Assembly: GCA_001298575.1 (NCBI GenBank)
Contig: LJCV01000252.1
Coordinates: 62,001 to 126,000, forward strand
Length of the DNA: 64,000 nt
Source of the DNA: Actinobacteria bacterium OK074
GTDB taxonomy: Bacteria; Actinomycetota; Actinomycetes; Streptomycetales; Streptomycetaceae
Reading direction: 5' to 3'
The notes below the pieces were generated by a model, which ran no database searches, was not told where the DNA came from, and was given only the letters and a program-made list of their open reading frames with translations. Shown in pieces: positions 8,349 through 16,142 of this stretch (positions within the stretch are counted from its first letter, which is position 1; every line of letters begins with the position of its first letter). Position numbers and translations under genes: made by a program.

Positions 8349-8778
8349 GACCGAGGGCAGGGCGGCTGCCGCCACCAGGTCCGTGCCGCTGGGTGCGGTG
8401 CTGATGGCCCGGGGTTTGGCCAGGAGGTATTCGCCGGCCGCGCCCGTTCGTCCGGAGAAGTCGCCGAGCATGCCCCACACCTGTTCGCCCACCGTCACGT
8501 CGGTGACCTTGCCGCCGAGTTCGACCACTTCCCCGGCGAAGTCGAATCCGGTGCGTTTGGGAAAGCCCGGTGCGTTTGGGGAAGTGTCGCCCGGTCATCA
8601 TCCGCAGCGCACCGGAGCGGATCTTCGTTTCGACCGGGTTGACGCTGGATGCGTGGACCCGGACGAGCACCTGGCCCGGCCCGGGGGACGGACGCGGGAC
8701 GGTACCGACGCGGAGCACGTCGGGGCCGCCGTAACGGTCGTACTGGGCGGCGCGCATCATCGGCCGGTCGGGCGACAT
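8349..8778 (-). pseudogene. Medium-chain dehydrogenase (quinone-oxidoreductase type), frameshifted and truncated
   Basis: Starts with a good site (AGGAG, 7 bases from the ATG at 8776-8778) and reads MRAAQYDRYGGPDVLRVGTV, VRVHASSVNPVETKIRSG and MMTGRHFPKRTG. All are typical of the N-terminal GroES-like domain of zinc-less MDR quinone oxidoreductases. A 19-bp tandem duplication (8548-8585) then shifts the frame. In the next frame it continues VVELGGKVTDVTVGEQVWGM and AAGEYLLAKPRAIS until ALPSVGV, where it joins the flavin-monooxygenase remnant. The cofactor-binding half is absent. Confidence 0.8.
8548..8585. repeat. 19-bp tandem duplication causing a frameshift
   Basis: Two adjacent 19-base units beginning CCGGTGCGTTTGGG (8548-8566 and 8567-8585) match at 17 of 19 positions. 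Removing one unit restores the dehydrogenase frame, so the duplication is the lesion. Confidence 0.8.
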
Positions 8779-8794
8779 GGGCGGGCTCCTTGCT

Positions 8795-9433
8795 TCAGTT
8801 GCTGATGGCGGGCATGGCCCGCCGGTAGCGGGTGTCGGTGAGCTGGGAGACGAGGAACGCGGCGATGTCGGCACGGCTCATGGCGGATGCGACGTTGTCG
8901 TGGCCGAGGAACCCGGAGCGGATACGGCCGGTGGCGGGCCTGTTGGTCGGATTGGTGATGCGGGCGATCGTGTAGTCGAGGCCGGAGCCGGTGACGGCCT
9001 CGGTCATGCCCTTCAGCTCGGCCAGCGCGTTGGGGAACATCAGTCCGGCCGCGACGGGCAGCACCTTGTGCTTCCAGTGCGGCCTGTCCCGCGGATCGGC
9101 CAGCGAGGGCGTGGCCAGACCGATGAACCGGGTGACCTTCCGCGCCTCCATGGCCTGCACGATGGTGCGGGTTCCGTCGGTCACCTGGGTGCCGGTCGTG
9201 GACCGTTTCAGGGAGGGACCGAGCGCGCTGATCACCGCGTCGGCGCCGCTGACGGCCTGCTCGACGGCATCGCGGTCGGACAACTGCCCGCCGACGACGG
9301 TGAGTTGGGAGTGGGTGAGGGCGAGCTTGGCCGGGGTCCGGATCAGGGCGGTGACCTGGTGGCCGTCGTCCAGAAGCTGCTGGACGACCAGGCGGCCGAT
9401 GGCACCGGACGCGCCGAAGACGGTGACACGCAT
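8795..9433 (-). CDS. NmrA-like NAD(P)-binding SDR-fold protein
   Basis: 212 residues. The N-terminus MRVTVFGASGAIGRLVVQQL carries the GxxGxxG motif of atypical SDR/NmrA-type proteins, followed by VTALIRTPAKL, which is typical of NADP binding. The VISALGP motif lies near residue 80. There is no YxxxK triad, which fits the atypical (epimerase/NmrA) class, whose members act as reductases or redox sensors. The start is at 9431-9433 with GAGGAACC upstream; 13 extra residues encoded further upstream lack a site. It sits between the dehydrogenase remnant and a truncated DoxX gene. Function otherwise unknown. Confidence 0.8.
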   Translation of the reverse strand: MRVTVFGASGAIGRLVVQQLLDDGHQVTALIRTPAKLALTHSQLTVVGGQLSDRDAVEQAVSGADAVISALGPSLKRSTTGTQVTDGTRTIVQAMEARKVTRFIGLATPSLADPRDRPHWKHKVLPVAAGLMFPNALAELKGMTEAVTGSGLDYTIARITNPTNRPATGRIRSGFLGHDNVASAMSRADIAAFLVSQLTDTRYRRAMPAISN

Positions 9434-9455
9434 CAGGGGTTCCTCGCGGTGGCGG

Positions 9456-9632
9456 TCAGAGGGCGGGGGCAAGGCGGAGAGGGCCGATGAGGCGGACGGT
9501 GCCCTGCGAGAGGTCGGCCGTCCAGGGCAGTTGACCGGCCGGCTTCTCCTTGGCCCGGGTGGACTTCATGACGCCGGCCATGGCGAACATGGCGACCAGC
9601 ACGGCCTGCACGATCCACAAGAAGACGTTCAC
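9456..9632 (-). pseudogene. Truncated DoxX-family membrane protein, 58 residues
   Basis: A GTG at 9630-9632 with AAAGGA 8 bases upstream begins VNVFLWIVQAVLVAMFAMAG, then VMKSTRAKEK. This is the first transmembrane helix and loop of a DoxX-like protein (normally about 120 residues with four helices). After LSQGTVRLIGPL the frame ends in RLAPAL and a stop, so helices two to four are missing. It probably no longer makes a functional membrane protein, although the start signals are intact. Confidence 0.65.
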
Positions 9633-9710
9633 GTACGCATTCCTTTGACGGGGGGGACGGGACAGTGCGAGAGGGGATGCCCCGGACCGGGAGCGGGGTG
9701 GGACGGCCGG

Positions 9711-10144
9711 TCAGGCGTTGAAGACGGCCTCGGAGCGGTCGCGGTTTTCGTGCAGGTCCCAGTACAGGGGGGCGATCTCTTCGGACGTGGCCGTCGGGTA
9801 GCCCCCCGGGCCGCCGTCGCCGATCCAGACGTTGATGGCCACATGGGCGGCGTGCACACCGCTGCCGGCGAGCTCCTTGCCCAGGTTGATCACCCAGTTG
9901 CGCAGGGCCGCACCGGCGGCATGGACGTTGCCGAGCATGGGGACGGGATCCACCGAACCGCCGCCGGTAGTGAACAGCAGGGTGCCGGCGCCCGTCTCCC
10001 GCATCGCGGGCAAAGCTTCTCCTTGGTGCGGGAGATCAGGGCGACGTCGAAGCCGCGGCTGCCGAAGGTGCGGGCGATGGCCAGGCCCATCCCGGGGCCG
10101 GCGCCGACGATGGCGATGGCGATGGCGATGGCGATGGCGGGCAC
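9711..10144 (-). pseudogene. SDR oxidoreductase with internal deletion
   Basis: The N-terminal part reads VGAGPGMGLAIARTFGSRGF and DVALISRTKEKL (Rossmann strand 1 and helix). About 130 codons from the start the frame changes, and the C-terminal part continues as MRETGAGTLLFTTGGGSVDP, then ALRNWVINLGKELAGSGVHA and ENRDRSEAVFNA. In intact homologues some 90 residues lie between these two parts, including the dimer helices. The junction is near 10010-10020. The GTG start at 10142-10144 is followed by a hexanucleotide repeat that lengthens the first strand. Confidence 0.75.
10109..10138. repeat. Five tandem GATGGC hexamers
   Basis: Five perfect copies of GATGGC. On the minus strand they encode an Ala-Ile run just after the start of the broken SDR gene, where relatives have only one or two such pairs. 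This is a slippage-type expansion in multiples of two codons. Confidence 0.85.
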
Positions 10145-10171
10145 GGTCGTACCTCTTCCGTCGGACGTGTG

Positions 10172-11110
10172 TCAGGAGCAGGAGACGGCGATCTTGCCCG
10201 GGGTGCCGGCACCGAAGGCGGCGAACGCCTCCGTGGCCCGCTCCAGCGGGTAGGTGGCGGTGACCGGCACACGCAGTGCACCGGAGGCGACCTGCCCGGC
10301 CAGGGAGGTCAGGGTCTTCGCGTCGGGGTTGGACATGATCGTGTGGACGGTCACGTCGTGCCCCTTGGCGTCGTCCTGGGTCAGCCCGGTGGCGGAGGCG
10401 AGCTGTCCGCCCGGCCGCAGCAGGGAGGCGAGCCGGGCGCCGTCGCCCGCCAGGTGCAGCACCGCGTCCACACCGTCCGGGGCGATCCCGCGGACCTGCC
10501 CTTCCAGGTCGCCGGTGAAGTCGACCACGTGGACATCCGCGCCGGTCAGGCCGGTGACGAAGTCGGTCTGCGCGCCGGGGCGGGCGGTCGCGATCACCTT
10601 CGCGCCACGGGCGGCGGCGAGTTGCACCGCCAGCGAACCCACCCCGCCGGAGGCCCCGGAGATCAGCAGCGTCTCGCCCTCGGACAGGGCCACCGCGTCC
10701 AGGCTCGTCTGGGCGGTGGCCCCGGCCACGCCCAGCGCGCCCGCGTCCCCCGCCTTCACGCCCGCGGGGATGCGGGCGACGCCGTGTCCGGCGGCCACGG
10801 TGACGTACTGGGCCAGCGACCCGGCGCCCAGGTACGGCTTCAGCACGACTCCGAAGACCGCGTCGCCGACCGCGAAGCCCTCGACACCCTCGCCGAGTTC
10901 CTCGACGGTGCCCGCGAAGTCCTGGCCGAGGACCAGCGGGAAGCGGTGCTCCATGAACGCCTGCGTGTAGCCGGCGGCGGTGGCGAGGTCGATGCCGTTC
11001 AGCGCGGCGGCGGCCACCTTGACCAGCAGTTCCCCGGCCGCCGGGCGAGGAGTGTCCACCTCGGTCACGGCCGGGGCCGAGGGAACGGATTCGAGCGTGA
11101 CAGCGCGCAT
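10172..11110 (-). CDS. NADP-dependent MDR oxidoreductase (quinone-oxidoreductase-like)
   Basis: 312 residues. The GroES-like N-terminal domain has LVKVAAAALNGIDLATAAG and FPLVLGQDFAGTVEELGEGV. The cofactor domain has LLISGASGGVGSLAVQLAAA (GxGxxG-type, NADPH). There are no zinc-ligand cysteines, so it belongs to the zinc-independent quinone oxidoreductase/enoyl reductase branch. The start at 11108-11110 has AAAGGTG 6 bases upstream; an in-frame upstream ATG is less well placed. It is transcribed divergently from a TetR gene across a 100-base spacer holding two copies of an operator-like sequence, so it is probably the TetR target. Physiological substrate unknown. Confidence 0.88.
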   Translation of the reverse strand: MRAVTLESVPSAPAVTEVDTPRPAAGELLVKVAAAALNGIDLATAAGYTQAFMEHRFPLVLGQDFAGTVEELGEGVEGFAVGDAVFGVVLKPYLGAGSLAQYVTVAAGHGVARIPAGVKAGDAGALGVAGATAQTSLDAVALSEGETLLISGASGGVGSLAVQLAAARGAKVIATARPGAQTDFVTGLTGADVHVVDFTGDLEGQVRGIAPDGVDAVLHLAGDGARLASLLRPGGQLASATGLTQDDAKGHDVTVHTIMSNPDAKTLTSLAGQVASGALRVPVTATYPLERATEAFAAFGAGTPGKIAVSCS

Positions 11111-11127
11111 GGCAACACCTTTCACAT

Positions 11128-11149
11128 AAGTGGGACGGTCGGACCACTT
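11128..11149. promoter_or_regulatory. TetR operator copy 1
   Basis: A 22-base element with perfect 6-bp arms AAGTGG / CCACTT and an ACGGTCGG core, 18 bases upstream of the oxidoreductase start. The same 22-base pattern recurs inverted at 11174-11195 (17 of 22 positions identical), consistent with binding of the adjacent TetR repressor. Confidence 0.6.
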
Positions 11150-11173
11150 TCACCGCCGCTCACCGTACACCAG

Positions 11174-11195
11174 AAACGGACCGGCCGTTCCACTT
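11174..11195. promoter_or_regulatory. TetR operator copy 2
   Basis: Read on the minus strand it begins AAGTGGAACGGCCGG and aligns with the copy at 11128-11149 over 22 bases. It lies 15 bases upstream of the TetR ATG, well placed for autoregulation. The inner AACGG/CCGTT arms are a typical TetR-family arrangement. Confidence 0.6.
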
Positions 11196-11210
11196 GGGTA
11201 GGGTGGGGGC

Positions 11211-11903
11211 ATGATCTCGCCACCCTCCGACCAGACGCCGGACCGGCAGCCCGGCACGGGACTGCGCGCCGACGCCGAGCGCAACCGCGACCGCATCCTG
11301 GCCGCCGCCCGCCGCCTCTACGCCACCGAAGGGCTCGGCGTGTCCATGGCCTCGGTCGCCCGCGAGGCAGGCGTCGGCAAAGCCACGCTCGGTCGGCGTT
11401 TCGCGACCCGGGAGGAACTCGTCAACGCGGTCTTCGCCGACCGCATGGACGCCTACGCCGACGCCGTCACCAAGGCACTGGCCGACCCCGACCCCTGGCA
11501 CGGCTTCACCGGCTACCTCCACGCCGTCTGCGCCATGCAGGCCGCCGACCGCGGCTTCGCCGACGTCCTGACCATGACCTTCCCCGCCGCCAAAGCGCTG
11601 GAAGCCCGCCGCGCCGAGTCGCACAACGGGTTCCTCGAACTCATCGCCCGTGCCAAGAACAGCGGACACCTGCGCGACGACTTCACCCACCAGGACCTCG
11701 TCATCCTGCTCATGGCCAACGCCGGCGTCATCGCCGCCGCCGGTGACGACGCCCCCGACGCCTGGCGCCGCCTCGTCGGCCACATGCTGCGCTCCTACGC
11801 GACGCCCGGCGCACCGGTCCCCGCGGTGCCCGAAGCCCCGAGGCCCGCGGCTCTCTACCGCGCCATGGTCCGCCTGGCACGAACCGGTCCGGACACCGTC
11901 TAG
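11211..11903 (+). CDS. TetR/AcrR family transcriptional regulator
   Basis: 230 residues. The N-terminal helix-turn-helix is clear: RNRDRILAAARRLYATEGLG, then SMASVAREAGVGKATLGRRF at about residues 46-65, then ATREELVNAVFADRM. The rest is the all-helical ligand-binding domain. The ATG lies just downstream of one of two operator copies shared with the divergent oxidoreductase gene, so local repression and autoregulation are inferred. The inducer is unknown; the target suggests a quinone, aldehyde or similar electrophile. Confidence 0.92.
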   Translation: MISPPSDQTPDRQPGTGLRADAERNRDRILAAARRLYATEGLGVSMASVAREAGVGKATLGRRFATREELVNAVFADRMDAYADAVTKALADPDPWHGFTGYLHAVCAMQAADRGFADVLTMTFPAAKALEARRAESHNGFLELIARAKNSGHLRDDFTHQDLVILLMANAGVIAAAGDDAPDAWRRLVGHMLRSYATPGAPVPAVPEAPRPAALYRAMVRLARTGPDTV

Positions 11904-12009
11904 GGGGCGGCCTCGGCCCGTGGTAGGCGTTCACGCCACGGCGCATGTCTGCCGACAGATGCCCGCCGACAGTCGAGGACCGCGTGCTCCGCCCGCGCGG
12001 GCCATGGTG
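11904..12009. other. Short intergenic between TetR gene and lactonase remnant
   Basis: Convergent spacer. The far 3' part of the broken SMP-30 gene may extend into it, but I can no longer recognise it. No hairpin of note. Confidence 0.4.
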
Positions 12010-12551
12010 CCGTGGGCGCAGAGAAGCCCCATGGCCGGAGCGAGGTGCCGTCGAGGACGGCAAGCGGGGCGCCGGCTCGGGCACAGAGCGACGTGGAGTG
12101 CGGGACGGGGACAGTCACGGCGTGGGTCAGGCGGCCGTCGGGGGTGGTACCGGCGGACCGCGCCGGCGGACCGCATCGCGACCTACAGACAGCCCTCGTA
12201 GTCGACGGTCATTCCGTCGGGGCCGCCTTCGCCGTCGCGCAGTTGCGGGAAGGTCTCCGGGCCGCCGGGGAGATCGCCCGGGACGGAACCGGCCCGGCAG
12301 CGCAAGATCGTGACGGCGGCCGTGTCGGCGATCCATGTGCCCGACCGGTCGGGCACCGGCGCGACGGCACCCAACGGCACGTCGAGCCGGGCCAGTTGGC
12401 GCGCGGCCCGTCCGGTGCCGTCGCGCAGTTCGAAGAGCCTGCCGCCGAGGATGTCGACGTACACGTACCGGTCGTCGACCCGGCGGCCACCCTCGGCGAG
12501 GTCGTACGCCCCGTCCACGACGACCGCCGTCGCCACGGCCGCGGATGTCAT
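12010..12551 (-). pseudogene. Broken SMP-30/gluconolactonase-family lactonase
   Basis: The N-terminal part reads LAEGGRRVDDRYVYVDILGG, then RLFELRDGTG and PVPDRSGTWIA, typical of the first blades of SMP-30/gluconolactonase beta-propellers. It then jumps to PETFPQLRDGEGGPDGMTVD, which in intact proteins (about 290 residues) lies much further along, so an internal segment is deleted. After GCL a TAG (12183-12185) stands where relatives have TGG (Trp). Beyond it VAMRSAGAVRRY continues in frame, and an extra C in a C-run then shifts the frame to PDGRLTHAVTVPVPHSTSLC. Deletion, nonsense codon and frameshift together make this a pseudogene. It is the last gene of the sugar-acid operon. Confidence 0.8.
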
Positions 12552-12566
12552 GATCGGTCCTCCGGG

Positions 12567-13523
12567 TCAGCGGATGGTCGTGCCGTCGGGCCGGTCGAAC
12601 AGGCCGAGTTCGTCCCGTGTCGGAAGGCCCTCCCAGTCGCCACGGGTGGCGACGGCGAACGCCGCGGTGGTGACGGCTCGGTGCAGACGGGCGGAGACGT
12701 CCGTGCCGTGGAGGTGCCCGGACAGGTATCCGGCCACGAACGCGTCGCCCGCGCCGACCAGATCGACGGCGTCGACCTGCCGGGCGCCGCAGTGGGTGAC
12801 CCCGTCGGCGGTGAAACTGGTCGCGCCGCGTGCGCCACGTTTGACGACCACCTCGCCGACACCCGCGGCCAGGAGGCTCCGCGCGGCCTCGGACTCGCTT
12901 GCGGGGGCCCGTTCCAGCGCCAACGGCAGTTCGTCCTCGGAGGCGATGAGCAGGTCGGTGCGGGCCAGCAGCGGTCGGAGCGCTGCGCGGGCGCGGTCCG
13001 AAGTCCACAGCCGGGAGCGGTAGTTGACGTCGAGGCATACGGTGATGCCCGCGCCCCGGGCTGTCATGGCGGCGGCCAGCGCGGCCTCGGCCGCCGACGG
13101 ACCGAGCGCCGGCGTGATGCCGGTCAGGTGCAGGATGCGGGTTCCGGGGGCCAGTGCGGGCAGGACGTCGGCCGGTGAGAGGGCCGAACCGGCGGAACCG
13201 GCGCGGTAGTAGCTGACGCGCGTGAGCGTGCCCAGGCGGGGTTCGGTGAGCAGCAGTCCCGTGGGACGACCGGTGTCGTCGGTGACCACGTGGTGGGTGT
13301 CGACGCCCTCGGCGCGCAGTGTGCGCAGCACCAGTGCGCCGAGTTCGTCGGCGCCGACCCTGCCGGCCCAGCGCACCCGGTGTCCGAGCCGGGCCAGGCC
13401 GATGGCGACGTTGGACTCGGCTCCCGCCACGGACAGGCCGAGGCTGCCGCCGAGCCGCAGCGCCCCGTGGGCGCGCAGCGCCGCCATCGTCTCGCCGAAG
13501 GTCACGACCTCGGGTGTGGTCAC
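12567..13523 (-). CDS. kdgK: PfkB-family sugar kinase, probable 2-keto-3-deoxy-gluconate/galactonate kinase
   Basis: 318 residues. The ribokinase fold is recognisable: VTFGETMAALRAHG at the start, GGSLGLSVAGAESNVAIGLA (sugar-binding lid and GAESNVA) near residue 25, and VDLVGAGDAFVAGYLSG (catalytic GAGDAF motif) near residue 255. The GTG start overlaps the aldolase stop by 4 bases (GTGA). Its place directly after a KDPG-type aldolase and a galactonate-type dehydratase makes phosphorylation of 2-keto-3-deoxy-gluconate or -galactonate the likely reaction. The symbol is assigned by family and context; the exact sugar epimer is not certain. Confidence 0.85.
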   Translation of the reverse strand: MTTPEVVTFGETMAALRAHGALRLGGSLGLSVAGAESNVAIGLARLGHRVRWAGRVGADELGALVLRTLRAEGVDTHHVVTDDTGRPTGLLLTEPRLGTLTRVSYYRAGSAGSALSPADVLPALAPGTRILHLTGITPALGPSAAEAALAAAMTARGAGITVCLDVNYRSRLWTSDRARAALRPLLARTDLLIASEDELPLALERAPASESEAARSLLAAGVGEVVVKRGARGATSFTADGVTHCGARQVDAVDLVGAGDAFVAGYLSGHLHGTDVSARLHRAVTTAAFAVATRGDWEGLPTRDELGLFDRPDGTTIR

Positions 13524-14140
13524 GGGCTCTCCCCCGCGCTCACCTCGCGGAACTCGGCCGCGCGAGCCCGGAGTCGGTTCAGGTCGCCGCCGTCGGCCGC
13601 GTCCCCGACGAGGGGTGAGCCGACGCCGACGGCGACGGCACCGCGGTCCAGGTAGTCGCGGGCGGCCGGTGCGTCCACTCCGCCGACGGGCACGAAGGGC
13701 ACCTCGGGGAAGGGGTCGCGCAGGGCCCGCAGATAGCCGGGGCCGCCGAGGGAGCCGGGGAAGAGCTTGATCGCGTCGGCGCCCCGCGCGAGGGCGGTTT
13801 CGATCTCGGTCGGTGTCAGGGCGCCCATCAGCACGGGGACGCCGTACGGCTGCAGCCCGTCGACCAGCGCCGGGGTGACGAGGTACGACGCCCCGGCGTC
13901 CACGGCGCGGGCGGCGTCCGCGGCCGAGCGCACGGTCCCGGCGCCCAGGAGCGCGTCGGGGCCCAGTGCGGTGCGCGCCTGCCTGATCACGGTCAGGGCG
14001 TCGGCGGTGGTCAGTGAGACCTCGACGGCCGCGATGCCCTCCTCGGCGAGGGTGCGTACGGTGCGCAGGGCCGCGGCGGGATCCTTGCCGCGGACGATCG
14101 CCAGCAGGCGGTGGGCCCGAAGCGATTCCACCAGGTCCAT
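13520..14140 (-). CDS. eda: 2-keto-3-deoxy-6-phosphogluconate/galactonate aldolase
   Basis: 206 residues, the normal length for the KDPG/KHG aldolase family (class I, TIM barrel). Visible motifs are LLAIVRGKDP, EEGIAAVEVSLTT (with the family Glu), LLGAGTV, the Schiff-base region DAIKLFPGSLGGPGYLRAL (catalytic Lys in IKLFP), and PVGGVDA. It splits a 2-keto-3-deoxy-6-phospho sugar acid into pyruvate and glyceraldehyde 3-phosphate. It is coupled to the kinase by a 4-base overlap, and 46 bases separate it from the dehydratase. It could be the galactonate-specific isozyme (dgoA-like) rather than Eda. Confidence 0.88.
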   Translation of the reverse strand: MDLVESLRAHRLLAIVRGKDPAAALRTVRTLAEEGIAAVEVSLTTADALTVIRQARTALGPDALLGAGTVRSAADAARAVDAGASYLVTPALVDGLQPYGVPVLMGALTPTEIETALARGADAIKLFPGSLGGPGYLRALRDPFPEVPFVPVGGVDAPAARDYLDRGAVAVGVGSPLVGDAADGGDLNRLRARAAEFREVSAGESP

Positions 14141-14186
14141 CGGAGCAAGCCCTCCTTGTGCGTGGGGTGCGCGGGCCCGGCGGTGG

Positions 14187-15332
14187 TCACCATTCGGTGA
14201 ACGCCCCGTCGGGGCCGCGCCATACGGGGTTGCGCCAGCGGTGTCCGGTCTCCGCGGCGTGGCGGACCGCCTTCTCGTCGATCTCGACGCCGAGACCCGG
14301 GCGGGTGGCCGCGACGGCGTACCCGTTCCGGAAGTGGAAGGGTTCGGGGTCCATCACGTACTCCAGCAGGTCGGCCTGCTGGTTGTAGTGGATGCCCATG
14401 CCCTGTTCCTGGATGAGGAAGTTCGGCACGGAGAAGGCGATCTGGAGGCTTGCGGCCAGGGCGATCGGGCCGAGGGGGCAGTGCGGGGCCAGGACGACGT
14501 CGTACGTCTCGGCCATGGCGGCGATGCGGCGGACCTCGGAGATGCCGCCGGCGTGCGAGAGGTCGGGCTGGGCGACGGCGATGCCGCTGGTCATGACCTC
14601 GCGGAAGTCCCAGCGGGAGTAGAGGCGTTCGCCGGTGGCGAGCGGAATGTTCGTGGACTCCACCAGGCTGCGCAGCCGGCCCTGGTGTTCCGGTGCGACG
14701 GGTTCCTCGACGAACAGCGGGTGCAGCGGCTCCAGTTGGGGCAGCAGGCGGCGTGACATGGCGGTGGAGGCCCGGCCGTGGAAGTCGACGGCGATGTCCC
14801 GCTCGTCGCCCAGCACCTCGCGGACCGCGGCGACGCGGGCGACGACCTCGGCGGTACGGGCCGGGGTGTCGATCGGGGCGAGTTCCGCCGAGCCGTTCAT
14901 CTTCACGGCGGTGAAGCCCGCCTTCATCTGCTCCTCGGCCAGCTCCGCGACCTCGCCGGGGCGGTCGCCGCCTATCCAGGCGTACATCCGGACGCGGTCG
15001 CGTACGGGGCCGCCGAGAAGGCGGTGCACGGGGACGCCGTAGGTCTTGCCGGCGATGTCCCACAGGGCCTGGTCGATGCCGGCGACGGCGCTGGAGAGGA
15101 TGGGACCGCCACGGTAGAAGCCCCCCTTGGTGAGCACCTGCCAGTGGTCCTCGATGCGCAGCGGGTCCCGGCCGACGAGGTGGTCGGCCAGTTCGTGGAC
15201 CGCGGCGCGTACGGTCTCGGCGCGGCCCTCGATCACGGGCTCGCCCCAGCCGGTGACGCCCTCGTCGGTGGCGACGCGCAGGAACAGCCAGCGCGGAGCC
15301 ACCAGGAACGTCTCAAGTCCGGTTATCTTCAA
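14187..15332 (-). CDS. dgoD: Mandelate racemase/enolase superfamily sugar-acid dehydratase, probably D-galactonate dehydratase
   Basis: 381 residues, as in DgoD. Catalytic and metal-binding elements are in place: KMNGSAEL, the DFHGR pair (Asp and His) near residue 185, FVEEPVAPEHQ (metal Glu), ATGERLYSRW (metal Glu), VLAPHCPLGPIA (catalytic His) and FLIQEQGMGIHYNQQ. The enzyme removes water from an aldonic acid to give the 2-keto-3-deoxy acid. The start is TTG (15330-15332), which overlaps the regulator stop (TTGA). Neighbouring kinase and aldolase complete a De Ley-Doudoroff-like route. Other related aldonate dehydratases cannot be fully excluded. Confidence 0.82.
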   Translation of the reverse strand: MKITGLETFLVAPRWLFLRVATDEGVTGWGEPVIEGRAETVRAAVHELADHLVGRDPLRIEDHWQVLTKGGFYRGGPILSSAVAGIDQALWDIAGKTYGVPVHRLLGGPVRDRVRMYAWIGGDRPGEVAELAEEQMKAGFTAVKMNGSAELAPIDTPARTAEVVARVAAVREVLGDERDIAVDFHGRASTAMSRRLLPQLEPLHPLFVEEPVAPEHQGRLRSLVESTNIPLATGERLYSRWDFREVMTSGIAVAQPDLSHAGGISEVRRIAAMAETYDVVLAPHCPLGPIALAASLQIAFSVPNFLIQEQGMGIHYNQQADLLEYVMDPEPFHFRNGYAVAATRPGLGVEIDEKAVRHAAETGHRWRNPVWRGPDGAFTEW

Positions 15333-16075
15333 GGAGTTTCCCCGGGGAGCTGATCGGTCGCGGCGTCGTCGTGGTCGTCCAGGGCCTGTACGGCGGCCAG
15401 GTCGTGGGACGCCTGCGCGAGCAGTGACTCGACGGCGGCCGCCGCCGCGTCCGGATCACCGGCCTCGACCGCGTCGAGCAGTTGCTGGTGCACGGGGATG
15501 GAGTCGGAGAAGTGCCGGGCGCCGTGCACGATCCGGTCGCGTACCCGCAGGCCGGCCTCGATGACGACTTCCATCCGGCTGAGCAGTTCGTTGTGCGCGG
15601 CGTCCAGCAGGGCACGGTGGAAGGCCAGGTCCGCCTCGACCATCGCGTCGGCGTCCGCCCCCCCCCCCCCCATCGCGGCCAGCGCCCGCCGCAGCGCGGC
15701 CAGGTCGGACGGGGTTCGGCGAGTCGCCGCGAGCCGGGCTCCGGCGGGCTCGACGATCGCGCGGACCTCGGCGAGGTCCGCCAGGAAGCCGTCGGTGGGA
15801 GCGCTGCTGCCCTGCCAGCGCAGCAGGTCGCTGTCGAGGAGGTTCCAGTCGGCGCGCGGCCTGATGGTCGTACCGCGTTTCTGCCTGGACTCCAGGAGGC
15901 CCTTGGCCGCCAGCACGCGCAGCGCCTCGCGCACGACGGTCTTGCTGACGCCGAGTTCGGTCTCGAACCCGACCGGGTCCACGACGGAGCCCGGAGGGTA
16001 GTCGCCGCGGACGATGCGCCGGCCCAACTCCTCCACCGCCTGGCCGTGCAGCCCCCTACCGGGATGGATCACCAC
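15329..16075 (-). CDS. FadR-subfamily GntR transcriptional regulator
   Basis: 248 residues. The winged helix-turn-helix spans about residues 10-75 (LGRRIVRGDYPPGSVVDPVG, then ELGVSKTVVREALRVLAAKG), followed by an FCD-type effector domain with metal/ligand residues (DLAFHRALLDAAHNELL, HQQLLDAVEAGD). The GTG start has GGAG 5 bases upstream. It lies inside the sugar-acid operon and is the obvious candidate to bind the two AT-rich palindromes near 16950 and 17040, as DgoR does in galactonate systems. The effector domain contains a 14-base G run, unusual for a coding region. Confidence 0.9.
   Translation of the reverse strand: MVIHPGRGLHGQAVEELGRRIVRGDYPPGSVVDPVGFETELGVSKTVVREALRVLAAKGLLESRQKRGTTIRPRADWNLLDSDLLRWQGSSAPTDGFLADLAEVRAIVEPAGARLAATRRTPSDLAALRRALAAMGGGGADADAMVEADLAFHRALLDAAHNELLSRMEVVIEAGLRVRDRIVHGARHFSDSIPVHQQLLDAVEAGDPDAAAAAVESLLAQASHDLAAVQALDDHDDAATDQLPGETP
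15658..15671. repeat. 14-base homopolymer (C14 / G14) inside the GntR gene
   Basis: A run of 14 C on the plus strand encodes MetGlyGlyGlyGly in the effector domain of the regulator. Gain or loss of one or two bases would truncate the protein after about 140 residues, leaving the DNA-binding domain. Confidence 0.85.
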
Positions 16076-16142
16076 GTTCTCCGTTTCCGTATCGGTCCTG
16101 TTCGCGGACGCCGCGCCCGGCCCACCGCACGGTGCGCACCGC

